From contig NZ_BAABED010000001.1 in assembly GCF_039539965.1 (NCBI RefSeq), positions 4,092,001-4,156,000 of the forward strand: DNA of 64,000 nt, in the 5' to 3' direction. Shown piece after piece: positions 54,287-63,566 of the stretch (its first letter is position 1; each line of letters opens with the position of its first letter). The position numbers were made by a program, and so were the translations under genes. Source of the DNA: Arthrobacter methylotrophus. GTDB lineage: Bacteria > Actinomycetota > Actinomycetes > Actinomycetales > Micrococcaceae. The notes under the pieces are model-generated. The model worked only from the letters and a program-made list of their open reading frames with translations. It ran no database searches and had not been told where the DNA came from.

Positions 54287-54985
54287 ATGGCATGGACCCG
54301 CGACGAAATGGCCGCCATCGCAGCCGAAGAACTCCACGATGGCGACTACGTCAACCTCGGCATCGGCATCCCGACCCTCGTGGCTAACAACCTGCCCGAG
54401 GGCGTGCGGGTTGTCCTGCAAAGCGAGAACGGTCTCCTCGGCATGGGCCCGTTCCCCTATGAAGGCGAGGAAGACGCCGACCTCATCAACGCCGGCAAGC
54501 AGACCGTCACGGTCCTGCCCGGCGGCAGCATCTTCGACTCCGCCACGTCTTTCGGCATGATCCGCGGCGGACACGTCAAGGTCGCCATCCTGGGCGCCAT
54601 GCAGGTCGCCGGAAACGGCGACCTTGCCAACTGGACCATCCCCGGCAAGATGGTCAAGGGCATGGGCGGAGCCATGGATCTGGTCGCCGGGACACCGCGC
54701 GTGGTGGTCCTCACCGAACACAACGCCAAGGACGGGACAGCCAAAATCGTCACCGAATGCACCCTGCCGCTGACCGGCCTGGGCGTGGTGGACCGGATCA
54801 TCAGCGACCTCGCGGTGTTCGATCTGTTCAAGGATGACGACGGCGGGCGGCAGCTCAACCTCACCCGCCTCGCCCCCGGCGTCACCATCGAGGAACTCCG
54901 CGAAAAAACCGAGGCGGCATTCGAGCTCGCGTTGGAAACCACCCCAGCGTTGGAAGGAACTGTTTTGGAAGGAACACTGGCATGA
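54287..54985 (+). CDS. 3-oxoacid CoA-transferase subunit B
   Basis: 232 residues, AAAGGAG upstream. [20 protein letters not shown] and the catalytic glutamate in [20 protein letters not shown], then [19 protein letters not shown] [20 protein letters not shown] identify the beta subunit. Together with subunit A it forms the active CoA-transferase. The stop overlaps the thiolase start (ATGA). Confidence 0.95.
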   Translation: MAWTRDEMAAIAAEELHDGDYVNLGIGIPTLVANNLPEGVRVVLQSENGLLGMGPFPYEGEEDADLINAGKQTVTVLPGGSIFDSATSFGMIRGGHVKVAILGAMQVAGNGDLANWTIPGKMVKGMGGAMDLVAGTPRVVVLTEHNAKDGTAKIVTECTLPLTGLGVVDRIISDLAVFDLFKDDDGGRQLNLTRLAPGVTIEELREKTEAAFELALETTPALEGTVLEGTLA

Positions 54986-56199
54986 GCCTGCGAGACCAGT
55001 TCGGCAAAGATGTCCTCCTCACCGGATGGGGACACAGCAAGTTCGGCAAACTCACGGACGAGACGCTGGAATCCCTGATCGTCCAGGTGTCCGCCGAAGC
55101 CATCCGGAACTCCGGCCTTGAGCCGCGGGACATCGACGAGATCTACCTCGGCCAGTTCAACTCCGGCATGCACCCCCTGGGCTTCCCGTCCTCCCTGGCC
55201 CTGCAGTTGTCCGGGGAACTGGCCAACGTGCCCGCAACGAGAACCGAAAACGCCTGTGCCTCGGGCTCGGCCGCGTTCCAGCAGGGCGTGAAAGCCGTGC
55301 TCGCCGGGACCGCTCGCAACGTGTTGGTGATCGGCGCCGAAAAGATGACCGACGCCGGCGCCGACGTCGTAGGAGCAGCACTCCTGGGTGCCTCCTACGA
55401 AATGGCCGGCAAGGCCTCCACCACCGGCTTCACCGGACTGTTCGCCGAGGTAGCCAAGCACTACCACAAGCGCTACGGCGCAACCCTGAGCGGTGCTGGT
55501 TTTGCCGGAGGCCTGGGCGACGTCCTGGGTTCCATCGCCGCCAAGAACCACCACAACGGCATGGACAACCCCTACGCCCAGATGCACCGGGACTTCGGCG
55601 AGGAGTTCTGCCGGACCATTTCCGAGAAAAACCCCATGGTCGCCGAACCGCTCCGCCGCACCGACTGCTCCCCCGTGTCCGACGGCGCCGCCGCCCTCGT
55701 GCTCACTACAGGCCCGGCGTCGGGCGCTGCCACTGAACCGGTACGGCTGGCGGGATTCGGGCATGCGAACGACTTCTTCCCGGTCGAGCGCCGCGACCCC
55801 ACGGAGTTCGCCGCCACCCGTGTCTCCTGGGAACGCGCCCTGGGGATGGCCGGCGTCGCGATCGACGGACTGGACTTCGCCGAAGTGCACGACTGCTTCA
55901 CCATCGCCGAACTCATCATGTATGAAGCCATGGGACTGACGCCCCGCGGAGAAGGCGCCCGGGCCGTGCACGAAGGCTGGGTCTACAAGGACGGGAAGCT
56001 GCCCATCAACGTCTCCGGCGGCCTCAAAGCCAAAGGCCACCCCGTCGGCGCCACCGGCGTCTCCCAACACGTCATCGCCGCCATGCAGCTCACGGGCACC
56101 GCCGGCGCCATGCAACTGCCCAACGCCCGCCGCGGCGCCGTGCAGAACATGGGCGGCGTGGGCATCGCCAACTACGTCTCCGTTTTGGAATCTGTCTAG
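54982..56199 (+). CDS. Thiolase (SCP-x-like acetyl-CoA acetyltransferase)
   Basis: 405 residues. The nucleophile cysteine is in [38 protein letters not shown] and [19 protein letters not shown] carry the second active-site residues. These forms fit the SCP-x/acetyl-CoA acetyltransferase branch, not the classical PcaF/FadA branch. It would cleave the 3-oxoacyl-CoA made by the CoA-transferase to acetyl-CoA plus a shorter acyl-CoA. Last gene of the IclR-associated operon. Confidence 0.93.
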   Translation: MSLRDQFGKDVLLTGWGHSKFGKLTDETLESLIVQVSAEAIRNSGLEPRDIDEIYLGQFNSGMHPLGFPSSLALQLSGELANVPATRTENACASGSAAFQQGVKAVLAGTARNVLVIGAEKMTDAGADVVGAALLGASYEMAGKASTTGFTGLFAEVAKHYHKRYGATLSGAGFAGGLGDVLGSIAAKNHHNGMDNPYAQMHRDFGEEFCRTISEKNPMVAEPLRRTDCSPVSDGAAALVLTTGPASGAATEPVRLAGFGHANDFFPVERRDPTEFAATRVSWERALGMAGVAIDGLDFAEVHDCFTIAELIMYEAMGLTPRGEGARAVHEGWVYKDGKLPINVSGGLKAKGHPVGATGVSQHVIAAMQLTGTAGAMQLPNARRGAVQNMGGVGIANYVSVLESV

Positions 56200-56208
56200 C
56201 GGATGCCC

Positions 56209-56305
56209 GCTGAAACTCCCCGCTTTTGACACCGACGCCGACGGCGGCCTGCGTAATGACGCGGTCCGCCGTCTGGGTCCAAGTCCAAAGGTGGGGAGTT
56301 TCAGC
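56209..56305. repeat. Imperfect palindrome F
   Basis: Perfect 13-bp ends GCTGAAACTCCCC (56209-56221) and GGGGAGTTTCAGC (56293-56305), with inner CTTTTG/CCAAAG and CGGCGG/CCGCCG. Lies 9 bases after the thiolase stop and probably ends that operon. Confidence 0.7.
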
Positions 56306-56346
56306 GACCACTTCACCAGCCACCGGCACGGGTCTACACTGACCCT

Positions 56347-56913
56347 ATGTCCGACACTGCAGGACGCAAGTTGTTTCAGCATTCCGGAACGGCCCTCATC
56401 TTCCGGGGAGCCTTGGCCCTTCTCTTGAGCTTCCTGGTTGCTTCCTTGCCGATCGCAACGGTCTTTGCCCTTGTCTACGTGTTCGGCGTCTACGCCATCA
56501 CCGACGGGCTTACCAACATGGCCCACTACTTCTACGATCCTGAACGCCACTCCCGCTGGAGCATGATCGGCGGCGTCGTTTCCGTAGCGGTTGGCCTCGT
56601 GGCAGTTTCGTGGCCGGGCATCACGGCCGCGGCGCTCGGGGTCCTCATCGGAGCATGGGCCCTGATCCTGGGCGTATCGCAAATCATCCTTGCGATGGAC
56701 GTCAGGACCACCATCAGGGCCTGGTTGGTCTGGTTGTTGACGGGGCTGATCACCACCGTGTTTGGGCTTTTTGTGCTGGTCAATCCAGGCGCCGGGTTCC
56801 TGGGCGTGGTGGCGCTTCTCGCGACATACGCTGCGGTCAGCGGGGTGCTGTTGATCGCCTCTGGCATCAAGCTCCGCAGGCTGGGCACGTCGTCCATGGT
56901 TCCTGCCCACTAG
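56347..56913 (+). CDS. HdeD/DUF308 family membrane protein
   Basis: 188 residues with six predicted membrane segments in three repeats: IFRGALALLLSFLVASLPIA, GGVVSVAVGLVAVSWPGITA and WLLTGLITTVFGLFVLVNPG. The W-P-G and N-P-G turns are typical of the HdeD-like DUF308 family. Function unknown (acid-resistance role is known only for E. coli HdeD). Confidence 0.9.
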   Translation: MSDTAGRKLFQHSGTALIFRGALALLLSFLVASLPIATVFALVYVFGVYAITDGLTNMAHYFYDPERHSRWSMIGGVVSVAVGLVAVSWPGITAAALGVLIGAWALILGVSQIILAMDVRTTIRAWLVWLLTGLITTVFGLFVLVNPGAGFLGVVALLATYAAVSGVLLIASGIKLRRLGTSSMVPAH

Positions 56914-56977
56914 CCCTTCCGGGAGCAATCCGGTGCGAGGGGATGCGCTGGGTCCCAAGTTCGGTAAGTTAGTGGCT

Positions 56978-57784
56978 GTGAAGATAGCTACTTGGAATGT
57001 GAACTCGCTCCGCGCACGTGCCGACCGCGTAGAGGCTTGGCTGCAGCGCAGTGATTGCGACGTCCTCGCCATGCAGGAAACCAAGTGCAAGGACGAAAAC
57101 TTCCCTTGGGAGCTCTTCGAGCGCATGGGCTACGAGGTTGCCCACTTCGGTCTAAGCCAATGGAACGGCGTGGCGATCGCTTCCCGTGTAGGGCTCGACG
57201 ACGTCGAACGCACCTTTGTCGACCAGCCCGCCTTCGGAAAAGCCGGCAAGGATCCTATCCAGGAAGCCCGCGCAATCGGCGCGACGTGCGGCGGCGTCAG
57301 AGTATGGAGCCTGTACGTTCCCAACGGCCGCGCCCTGGACGACGAGCACATGCCGTACAAGCTGAAATGGCTCGACACCCTGAAGGGCCATGCCGCCAGC
57401 TGGGTCACTGAGAATCCCGATGCGCAGGTGGCCCTCATGGGCGACTGGAATATCGCGCCGTTGGATGACGATGTCTGGGACATGGACTTCTTCCGGGCGA
57501 ACGCGCTCACGCACGTCAGCGAACCCGAGCGCGAAGCATTCCGCGCTTTCGAAGCGGCCGGTTTCACCGACGTCGTCCGCCCTTATACTCCCGGCCCAGG
57601 TGTCTACACCTATTGGGACTACACGCAGCTGCGCTTCCCCAAGAAGGAGGGCATGCGGATCGACTTCGTCATGGCCTCCCCCGCACTGGCCACCCGCGTC
57701 ACCGGCGCCTCGATTGACCGCGAGGAGCGCAAGGGCAAAGGTGCTTCGGACCACGCTCCCGTGATCGTGGAGCTTTCGGACTGA
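56978..57784 (+). CDS. xthA: Exodeoxyribonuclease III
   Basis: 268 residues from GTG 56978 (GTG 56972 is two codons earlier; no clear ribosome site for either). Exonuclease III/AP endonuclease motifs: IATWNVNSLRARADRVEAWL, VLAMQETKCKDENFP (Glu metal ligand), SLYVPNGR, ALMGDWNIAP and the C-terminal ASDHAPVIVEL with the catalytic Asp-His. It cleaves DNA at abasic sites in base-excision repair. Confidence 0.95.
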   Translation: MKIATWNVNSLRARADRVEAWLQRSDCDVLAMQETKCKDENFPWELFERMGYEVAHFGLSQWNGVAIASRVGLDDVERTFVDQPAFGKAGKDPIQEARAIGATCGGVRVWSLYVPNGRALDDEHMPYKLKWLDTLKGHAASWVTENPDAQVALMGDWNIAPLDDDVWDMDFFRANALTHVSEPEREAFRAFEAAGFTDVVRPYTPGPGVYTYWDYTQLRFPKKEGMRIDFVMASPALATRVTGASIDREERKGKGASDHAPVIVELSD

Positions 57785-57834
57785 GCAATAGCAATCACTG
57801 AGCAGTAGCAATCAATGGAGGAGGCGGGCCCGCG

Positions 57835-58704
57835 ATGAGCGGAAAGCTGTACGGGAATCAGGCTGGGCTGCCCTTCTCTTCAGCCCTGCGCGTCTACGAA
57901 CCGCTCGAAGCCTTCCCGGAGGACCAACGGAAGCAACTCGTGGCGAGCGGTACCCGCAGCGGTTCGCGTGCCGCCGTCGAAAACGCCGAGCTGCTCGCGT
58001 CGCTTGGACGTGTCACCCGCAAGGGCGGGGATCCCTTCCCTACCGGCAGCACCGATCTGGTCCGCATCACGCGGGTTCCTTCCGGAGACCCCAACGATCC
58101 CGACGACGGGCGGCTGCTTTACTGCCCCAGTCAACTGGTCATCCGGGCGGGCTTGGCGGCCAACGCCCTCATGGAGGGTATCCACGGACCGCTCGCGGAC
58201 CTGCTCATCCCCGTGAACCAGCGCGACCGACATCAGGCTCGAATCGACCGCATCAACGCCAGTCACGACGCGAAACGCGTGCACACAAGGGCCTCCACGT
58301 GGGGCATTCCCTTCAGCTGGTTCTCGCTCTTCCAGGAGTCAGACCGCAAGGACGTCGTGGAATCCGGTGGCCGCATCCTCACGGTCAGGGTCTGGGCCTC
58401 ACTCACGGATGCCCTGGACCGGGCACGCTTCGCAGTGGCCAACCTCGCCCTCGCCGCCCCGGACCTGGACATGCTGGACGACCTCACCCAGCTCACCGAA
58501 TGGCTCGAATCGTTCCATGCCCAGTCAATGGTCGAGCTGGATTACGGCGCCGTGGCGGACAAGGTTTACCCGGATGAGTCGCCCATGGATGTCCGGCTCG
58601 GCATCGAATGCTTGGCCGAGGGGGATATGACGGGAGCGGCCGCGGCTTACCGCAGGCTGGCTTCCCGTTGGATCCCCATCAGGCAGCTGGCCAGGGCATC
58701 CTAG
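57835..58704 (+). CDS. Conserved protein of unknown function
   Basis: 289 residues, GGAGGAGG upstream of ATG 57835. Soluble; no signal peptide or membrane segment. Recognisable blocks: FSSALRVYEPLEAFPEDQRK, LGRVTRKGGDPFPTGSTDLV, THTRASTWGIPFSWFSLFQE-like RVHTRASTWGIPFSWFSLFQ, and a helical C-terminus (GDMTGAAAAYRRLASRW). I recognise it as an actinobacterial conserved protein but know no function. It ends four bases into the convergent LacI gene. Confidence 0.85.
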   Translation: MSGKLYGNQAGLPFSSALRVYEPLEAFPEDQRKQLVASGTRSGSRAAVENAELLASLGRVTRKGGDPFPTGSTDLVRITRVPSGDPNDPDDGRLLYCPSQLVIRAGLAANALMEGIHGPLADLLIPVNQRDRHQARIDRINASHDAKRVHTRASTWGIPFSWFSLFQESDRKDVVESGGRILTVRVWASLTDALDRARFAVANLALAAPDLDMLDDLTQLTEWLESFHAQSMVELDYGAVADKVYPDESPMDVRLGIECLAEGDMTGAAAAYRRLASRWIPIRQLARAS

Positions 58705-59792
58705 CTTTTGGCCTCGGCCGCTGCTCCGCACTCCTCGCACGGAGCGCGGGGCGGCGCCGTGGATTCGCGGATGATCAGCCGGTGGGGGGCTTTCATGGAC
58801 CGTACGGAGCCTGTGGCGCCGGCCAATTCGTCAAGCAACATGCGAGTGCCCAGCTGGGCTTGTTCCACAGGGTCCTGCGCCACTGTGGTGAGGCCCATGG
58901 CTTCGGAGAATTCATGGTTGTCGATGCCGATGATGGACAAGTCCTCCGGTACGCGGACTCCGCGGCGGCGGGCCTGCAACATGGCACCCATGGCCATTTC
59001 ATCAGAAGCGCAGAAGATTGCCGTCGGCTTGCGTCCGGGTTTGCCCCAGAGCTCCTCGAACGCTTCCTGGCCGCTACCCACCGTGAAGTTTCCGAAAATG
59101 TCCCATTCCGGCGGCATGGAGCAGCCTGCACTCGTCATCGCATCGGTGAAGCCGTCAATGCGCAACCGCGGCACGGTGAAGTTCAAGTCCGAGTCGTCTT
59201 GGCCGTGGAGCAACGCGATCTCCCGGTGGCCGAGGTTCAGCAGATGCATCGTAGCTTCCACGGAGGCGGCGTAGTCGTCGATGCCGATGCTTGGGCAGTC
59301 CTCCACGGGGCCACCGACGATCACCAAAGGGATGTCGATCCTTTGAAGATCGGCGATTTCCTCGGGTGTCAGCGACATGCAGAGGACCAGGAGCGCATCG
59401 ATCTGCTTGTAGACCATCGTCTTGCTGAAGAGCCGTTCCCGCGCTCCCCGCTGCCCACCCAAGTTGAAAAGGGAGAGGTTGTAGCCGCGGGCGTGGAGCT
59501 CGCGGTCTACGCCCTCGATGGCCTTGAAGAAGAACCAACGGTCCACGTAAGGGGCCAAGACGCCGATGGTTTTGGTGCGGCCGGTGGCCAATCCCGAAGC
59601 GGACAGCGACGCCACATACCCAAGTTCCTCGGCGACCCGCAGGATCTTTTCCCGCGTAGCAGGTGATACGCGGGGAAGGCCCCGCACTGCCCGCGAAACC
59701 GTTGCAGTGGAAACGCCCGCGGCCTGCGCCACGTCCTCAATGCTGACTCCTGTGTGGCCGCCACGCTGGGACCGTTCACTCGTTTTTGCCAC
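58701..59792 (-). CDS. LacI-family transcriptional regulator
   Basis: 363 residues from GTG 59792 (GAGGGGG upstream). HTH SIEDVAQAAGVSTATVSRAV with hinge RVSPATREKILRVAEELGYV, then the ligand domain TIGVLAPYVDRWFFFKAIEG and LSIIGIDNHEFSEAMGLTTV. A C-terminal tail has two cysteines (PCEECGAAAEAKS), unusual for LacI proteins. It follows the third importer operon and likely represses it and the GH13 gene through the site at 63527. Confidence 0.93.
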   Translation of the reverse strand: MAKTSERSQRGGHTGVSIEDVAQAAGVSTATVSRAVRGLPRVSPATREKILRVAEELGYVASLSASGLATGRTKTIGVLAPYVDRWFFFKAIEGVDRELHARGYNLSLFNLGGQRGARERLFSKTMVYKQIDALLVLCMSLTPEEIADLQRIDIPLVIVGGPVEDCPSIGIDDYAASVEATMHLLNLGHREIALLHGQDDSDLNFTVPRLRIDGFTDAMTSAGCSMPPEWDIFGNFTVGSGQEAFEELWGKPGRKPTAIFCASDEMAMGAMLQARRRGVRVPEDLSIIGIDNHEFSEAMGLTTVAQDPVEQAQLGTRMLLDELAGATGSVRSMKAPHRLIIRESTAPPRAPCEECGAAAEAKS

Positions 59793-59911
59793 TCGAGCCC
59801 CCTCAAAGAATCCGTGCGGAAGCCGGGGATTGCTTCCCAGACGGCAGATAGTCAGCGTATTCCGCTGAGGGGTCCGCCGCCGATTCCGCACTATTTATTT
59901 CGGATCGCAGC

Positions 59912-60184
59912 TCAGCCGATGCGTCTTGTGGTCCTCGCGGGGAGCCGCCGGCGGAGCCGAAACATCCCCCACAGGGCAAGCAATATTGCCAGCAGGCCCA
60001 GGGCCCACCCCAGTGCGGGCTGGGCTGTGAGTTCGGCGGCCACGGTGATGACCAAGAGGACCAAGGCCCAAAAGCCGAGAAAACCTATCACGAGGTCGAA
60101 ATCCTCCGCAGATTTCACTCGGGTCTGCTGCTCCTTGGCCGGGCCGTGGAGTGACGGCCCGGCCGAGTCCGGAGTCTGCGTCAT
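59912..60184 (-). CDS. Small two-span membrane protein in the sugar operon
   Basis: 90 residues: an acidic cytosolic N-terminus, two membrane segments (LVIGFLGFWALVLLVITVAA and ALGLLAILLALWGM) and a basic tail (RLRRRLPARTTRR). Its ATG overlaps the stop of the permease by four bases, so it is translated with the importer. Function unknown; an accessory of the permease is one possibility. Confidence 0.75.
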   Translation of the reverse strand: MTQTPDSAGPSLHGPAKEQQTRVKSAEDFDLVIGFLGFWALVLLVITVAAELTAQPALGWALGLLAILLALWGMFRLRRRLPARTTRRIG

Positions 60185-61056
60185 TTGACCGCGCCCGCTG
60201 TCAGGCCTGCCACGATCTTGCGCTGGAAGATCAGCACCAGGATCACGAGTGGAATTGTCACGACGGTTCCAGCTGCCATGACGGCGGTGTACGGCTCTTG
60301 GTGGGCCTGGGCGCCGGCGAAATAGGCGATGGCCACCGTGACGGTCTTAGTTTGGTCATTGGACAGCTGGCTCGCAATAAGGAACTCGTTCCAGGAAGCG
60401 ATAAACGCCAGGATTGCTGTGGTGAACACGGCCGGTGCGGCAAGCGGCATGATGACCTTGCGGAATGCTTGCCCCTGGGTGCAACCATCAATTCGGGCTG
60501 ATTCCTCCAGTTCCCACGGCATTTCCCGGAAGAAGGACGTCAGGGTGTAGACAGTCAACGGCAGCACAAAGGAGATGTTGGGAATGATCAGTGCCTGGTA
60601 CGTGCCGTACCAGCCGATGTTGGTGAACAGCTGGAACAACGGCGTCACCAAGGCCACACCCGGGAACATCGAAGCCCCGAGGACGAACCCGAGGACGAGG
60701 AACTTGAAGCGGAATTCGAGCCTGGACAGCGCATATGCCGCAAACACCCCGAAGAGCAGGGCAATGACGGTGGTCACCCCGGCCACGAAGAGCGAGTTAA
60801 GGAGGTTCCGGCCGAAGTGGTTCCCCAGGTTCTCGGAAAAGACCGTGGTGAAGTTGTCCCACGTGACATGGGTGAAGAAAGGCGTCGAATCGAAGGTGTA
60901 TCCCACGTCTCGGAACGCGGTCACGATCATCCAGTAGAACGGAATCAAGCACCAGATGAAGATCAAGATGGCGCTGATGTAGGTGCGTCCGTTCGCCCAG
61001 CGTTCCCGCCGTCGGGCAGCTGTCTTGGGCGCGGTGTCAAAGCTCACGGCGGTCAT
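60181..61056 (-). CDS. Carbohydrate ABC transporter permease, MalG type
   Basis: 291 residues, six membrane segments, permease motif ELEESARIDGCTQGQAFRKV. ATG 61056 overlaps the stop of the MalF-type gene. Partner of the permease at 61053 in a probable alpha-glucoside importer. Confidence 0.93.
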   Translation of the reverse strand: MTAVSFDTAPKTAARRRERWANGRTYISAILIFIWCLIPFYWMIVTAFRDVGYTFDSTPFFTHVTWDNFTTVFSENLGNHFGRNLLNSLFVAGVTTVIALLFGVFAAYALSRLEFRFKFLVLGFVLGASMFPGVALVTPLFQLFTNIGWYGTYQALIIPNISFVLPLTVYTLTSFFREMPWELEESARIDGCTQGQAFRKVIMPLAAPAVFTTAILAFIASWNEFLIASQLSNDQTKTVTVAIAYFAGAQAHQEPYTAVMAAGTVVTIPLVILVLIFQRKIVAGLTAGAVK

Positions 61057-62072
61057 TTGTCTTGCCCCTTGGTCTTGGGTGTTGCTGAGGCGACTGCGTT
61101 AGCTCCCAGGAAACGAACGAAGATGAACGCCACAAGGAAGATGATCAAGAAGGTGATGGTGGACAAGGCCGCCGCCGAGTTGAATCCCTGACGGATCTGA
61201 TCAACCACCAGAATCGACAACGTCGTTGTGCCATTCGAGCCCTGGGTCATGATGGCCGGAAGGTCGTACATGCGCAGTGCATCAAGAACCCGGAACAGCA
61301 CGGCCACCATGAGCGCCGGCTTCACCAGCGGCAAGGTGATCTGGGTGAAGCGCTGCCATGCCGAGGCTCCATCGACCTTCGCGGCTTCATACACCTCGGC
61401 CGGGATGATCTGGAGGCCCGCCAAAATCAGCAGGGCCATGAAGGGCGTCGTCTTCCATACGTCGGAAATGATGATCGCCCAACGCGCTGGCCATTCGCTG
61501 CCCGTCCAGAGGATTGCCGTTCCGAACAGTTTGTTTGCGATTCCGTCGAAAGCGAAGATGAAGAACCACAGCTTCGCGGTCACGGCCGTAGGAATGGCCC
61601 ACGGCACCAAGACCGCTGCACGAAGGGCGCTGCGTCCGCGGAAGCTCCGCGCCATGATGACGGCCATCCAGAACCCGAGGACAGTCTCAAGCACCACGGT
61701 GACAACAGTGAAGAAGAATGTTGTACCAACGGCGCTCCAGAATTGGGAGCCAAGGGTGCCGGGGGCACAGGCTGCGGAGCCACATTGCTGGGCCAGCCAG
61801 TGGACGAAGTTATCAAGACCGGCGGGGCCGCCCTGGACGAAAACCTTGGTCACCGGGTCCAGGCCCTGGTCCTTCTGGAATGCCATGATGATCGCGTTGA
61901 CCACCGGGTACACGATGACGACTGCGAGCAACACCAAGGCGGGGGAAATCAACCAGAACGCCCACCGGCCTTGAGACGTGGCCGCCCGGTCCTGTCCTAC
62001 TTCTTTTTGAACTTTTTTGGTTTTGGGGCTTGGTGTCTCTGGCGCCTTCTTAGGCTGCGCAAGGGTGGACAT
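61053..62072 (-). CDS. Carbohydrate ABC transporter permease, MalF type
   Basis: 339 residues from ATG 62072 (GGAGGGG upstream). Lysine-rich N-terminal tail, membrane segments, and an extra periplasmic-side loop with two cysteines (QQCGSAACAPG). Permease motif EVYEAAKVDGASAWQRFTQI. It follows the binding-protein gene after 86 bases. Confidence 0.93.
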   Translation of the reverse strand: MSTLAQPKKAPETPSPKTKKVQKEVGQDRAATSQGRWAFWLISPALVLLAVVIVYPVVNAIIMAFQKDQGLDPVTKVFVQGGPAGLDNFVHWLAQQCGSAACAPGTLGSQFWSAVGTTFFFTVVTVVLETVLGFWMAVIMARSFRGRSALRAAVLVPWAIPTAVTAKLWFFIFAFDGIANKLFGTAILWTGSEWPARWAIIISDVWKTTPFMALLILAGLQIIPAEVYEAAKVDGASAWQRFTQITLPLVKPALMVAVLFRVLDALRMYDLPAIMTQGSNGTTTLSILVVDQIRQGFNSAAALSTITFLIIFLVAFIFVRFLGANAVASATPKTKGQDK

Positions 62073-62158
62073 TTCCCCTCCTTCCGGAATAAATAGCGTG
62101 TGCCTCGGGCGGCCGGTCGCGAAAAGCGCCAGCCGCCCGGGGTGCACTGGGGGTGTCG

Positions 62159-63439
62159 CTACTGACTGGCCGAGTTGATGGCCGTGTCCATATCCGTCAT
62201 TGCCTGATCGACGGATTTGTCACCCTTGATGGCAGCGTAGGCATTGTCCTGGATAGCCTTGGTGACTGCTGGGTAGAACGGCGTGACCGGACGGGGCACG
62301 GCATTCTGAATCGAGGTCTTCAGCACCGGAAGGTACGGCAGCTGCTGGACCAGGGTGGGATCGTCGTACAGGGAACCCAGCACCGGGGCAAGCGAACCCT
62401 GCGTGGCGTAGAACTTTTCAGTTTCTTCGCTGGTCATGAAGGTCAGGAAGTCCTTCGCCGTTGCTTTGTGCTGCGAGTAGACGCTGACTGCGAGGTTGTG
62501 TCCACCGAGGGACGAGGCGCCGGGGCCGTCCTTGCCCGGGAGCGGAGCCATGCCGAAGGTGTCCTTCACCTTGGACGAGCCGTCCGTCTTGGCGAGGTTA
62601 TAGACGTAAGGCCAGTTGCGCAGGAAGAGGAGCTTGCCGTCCTCGAAGGATTGCCGGCCCTGTTCTTCCTGGTAGGTAACGCCCTGCGTGGGGATGTTTC
62701 CGTTCTTGTAGGCCGTGACCAGGTTGTTAAGGCCCGCCTTGGCTGCAGCAGAGGTCACCGTCGATTTGCCGTCGTCTCCAACGATCGTTCCGCCGGCCGA
62801 GTTGATTGCTTCAGCCGCATTCACGGTGAGGCCTTCATACTTGGCGAACTGCCCCGCATAGCAGTCGATGTTGTTCTGCTTGGCGATAGAGCACATGTTC
62901 ATCATCTCGTCCCAGGTCTTGGGCGGGGTTGGCACCAAATCCTTGCGGTAAAAGAGGATGCCGCCGTCCGAGGTCTGGGGTGCCGCGAAGAGCGTGTTGT
63001 TGTAGGTTGCCGTCTTGACCGTGGCGGGCAGCATCTTGGACGTATCGATGCTCATCTTGTCCGTGAGTGGCTGCAGCCAGCCCTTCGCTGCAAACTCGGC
63101 GGTCCAGATGACGTCCACGTCTACGACGTCGTAATTTGCGTTCTTGGCCTGGAAGTTCTGCACCAAATCGTCGTGCTGCTGGTCAGCCTGGTCGGACTGT
63201 TCCTTGAAGGTAACCTTCTGGTCCGGGTGCGCGGCATTCCATTTATCGACGAGCGGGCGGACGACGTTGCTGTTGTCCTTGCCTTGGACGTAGGTGATGG
63301 GACCCCGTCCGTCGAGGTTTGCTGCGGCATCTCCGCCGCTTGAGGCTGTGCTGCCACCCCCGCCGCCACCACAGGCGGACAAGGAAAGGGCGAGCACGCC
63401 GGCGACAGCAGCCGGCAAAAGGTACTTGCGTGTGTTCAT
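62159..63439 (-). CDS. Extracellular sugar-binding lipoprotein (alpha-glucoside/trehalose type)
   Basis: 426 residues, GAGGAG upstream. Lipobox LSAC (Cys23) after a short signal peptide. Family 1 binding protein; GPITYVQGKDNSNVVRPLVD and VVDVDVIWTAEFAAKGWLQP resemble ThuE/AglE/LpqY-type trehalose, maltose and alpha-glucoside binders. A divergent GH13 glucosidase supports an alpha-glucoside as ligand. First gene of the third importer operon. Confidence 0.92.
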   Translation of the reverse strand: MNTRKYLLPAAVAGVLALSLSACGGGGGGSTASSGGDAAANLDGRGPITYVQGKDNSNVVRPLVDKWNAAHPDQKVTFKEQSDQADQQHDDLVQNFQAKNANYDVVDVDVIWTAEFAAKGWLQPLTDKMSIDTSKMLPATVKTATYNNTLFAAPQTSDGGILFYRKDLVPTPPKTWDEMMNMCSIAKQNNIDCYAGQFAKYEGLTVNAAEAINSAGGTIVGDDGKSTVTSAAAKAGLNNLVTAYKNGNIPTQGVTYQEEQGRQSFEDGKLLFLRNWPYVYNLAKTDGSSKVKDTFGMAPLPGKDGPGASSLGGHNLAVSVYSQHKATAKDFLTFMTSEETEKFYATQGSLAPVLGSLYDDPTLVQQLPYLPVLKTSIQNAVPRPVTPFYPAVTKAIQDNAYAAIKGDKSVDQAMTDMDTAINSASQ

Positions 63440-63526
63440 GCTGGGAACTCCTCAATGAGTGGACCAGGTATTTCCGCAGTGCGGTTGATGTGGTGAGCCT
63501 CACATTAGTAAGCTTCCTGCTAGTTA

Positions 63527-63540
63527 TGCAAGCGTTTACA
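63527..63540. promoter_or_regulatory. LacI-family operator (perfect consensus)
   Basis: TGCAAGCGTTTACA fits TGNAANCGNTTNCA at every fixed position, the classical LacI/CcpA-type half-site pair with central CG. It lies between the divergent binding-protein and GH13 genes, 27 bases before the GH13 start, and overlaps a possible -35 (TTGCAT on the minus strand, 63531-63526) of the importer. Confidence 0.8.
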
Positions 63541-63566
63541 CAAAAAATGTCTCCGAGAGGAATCCA

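Noticed and set aside
54457..57126. Very long minus-strand open frame across the thiolase
   Set aside because: It is the antisense of three real genes, a common effect of GC-rich codon use; the protein has no family features and an odd composition.
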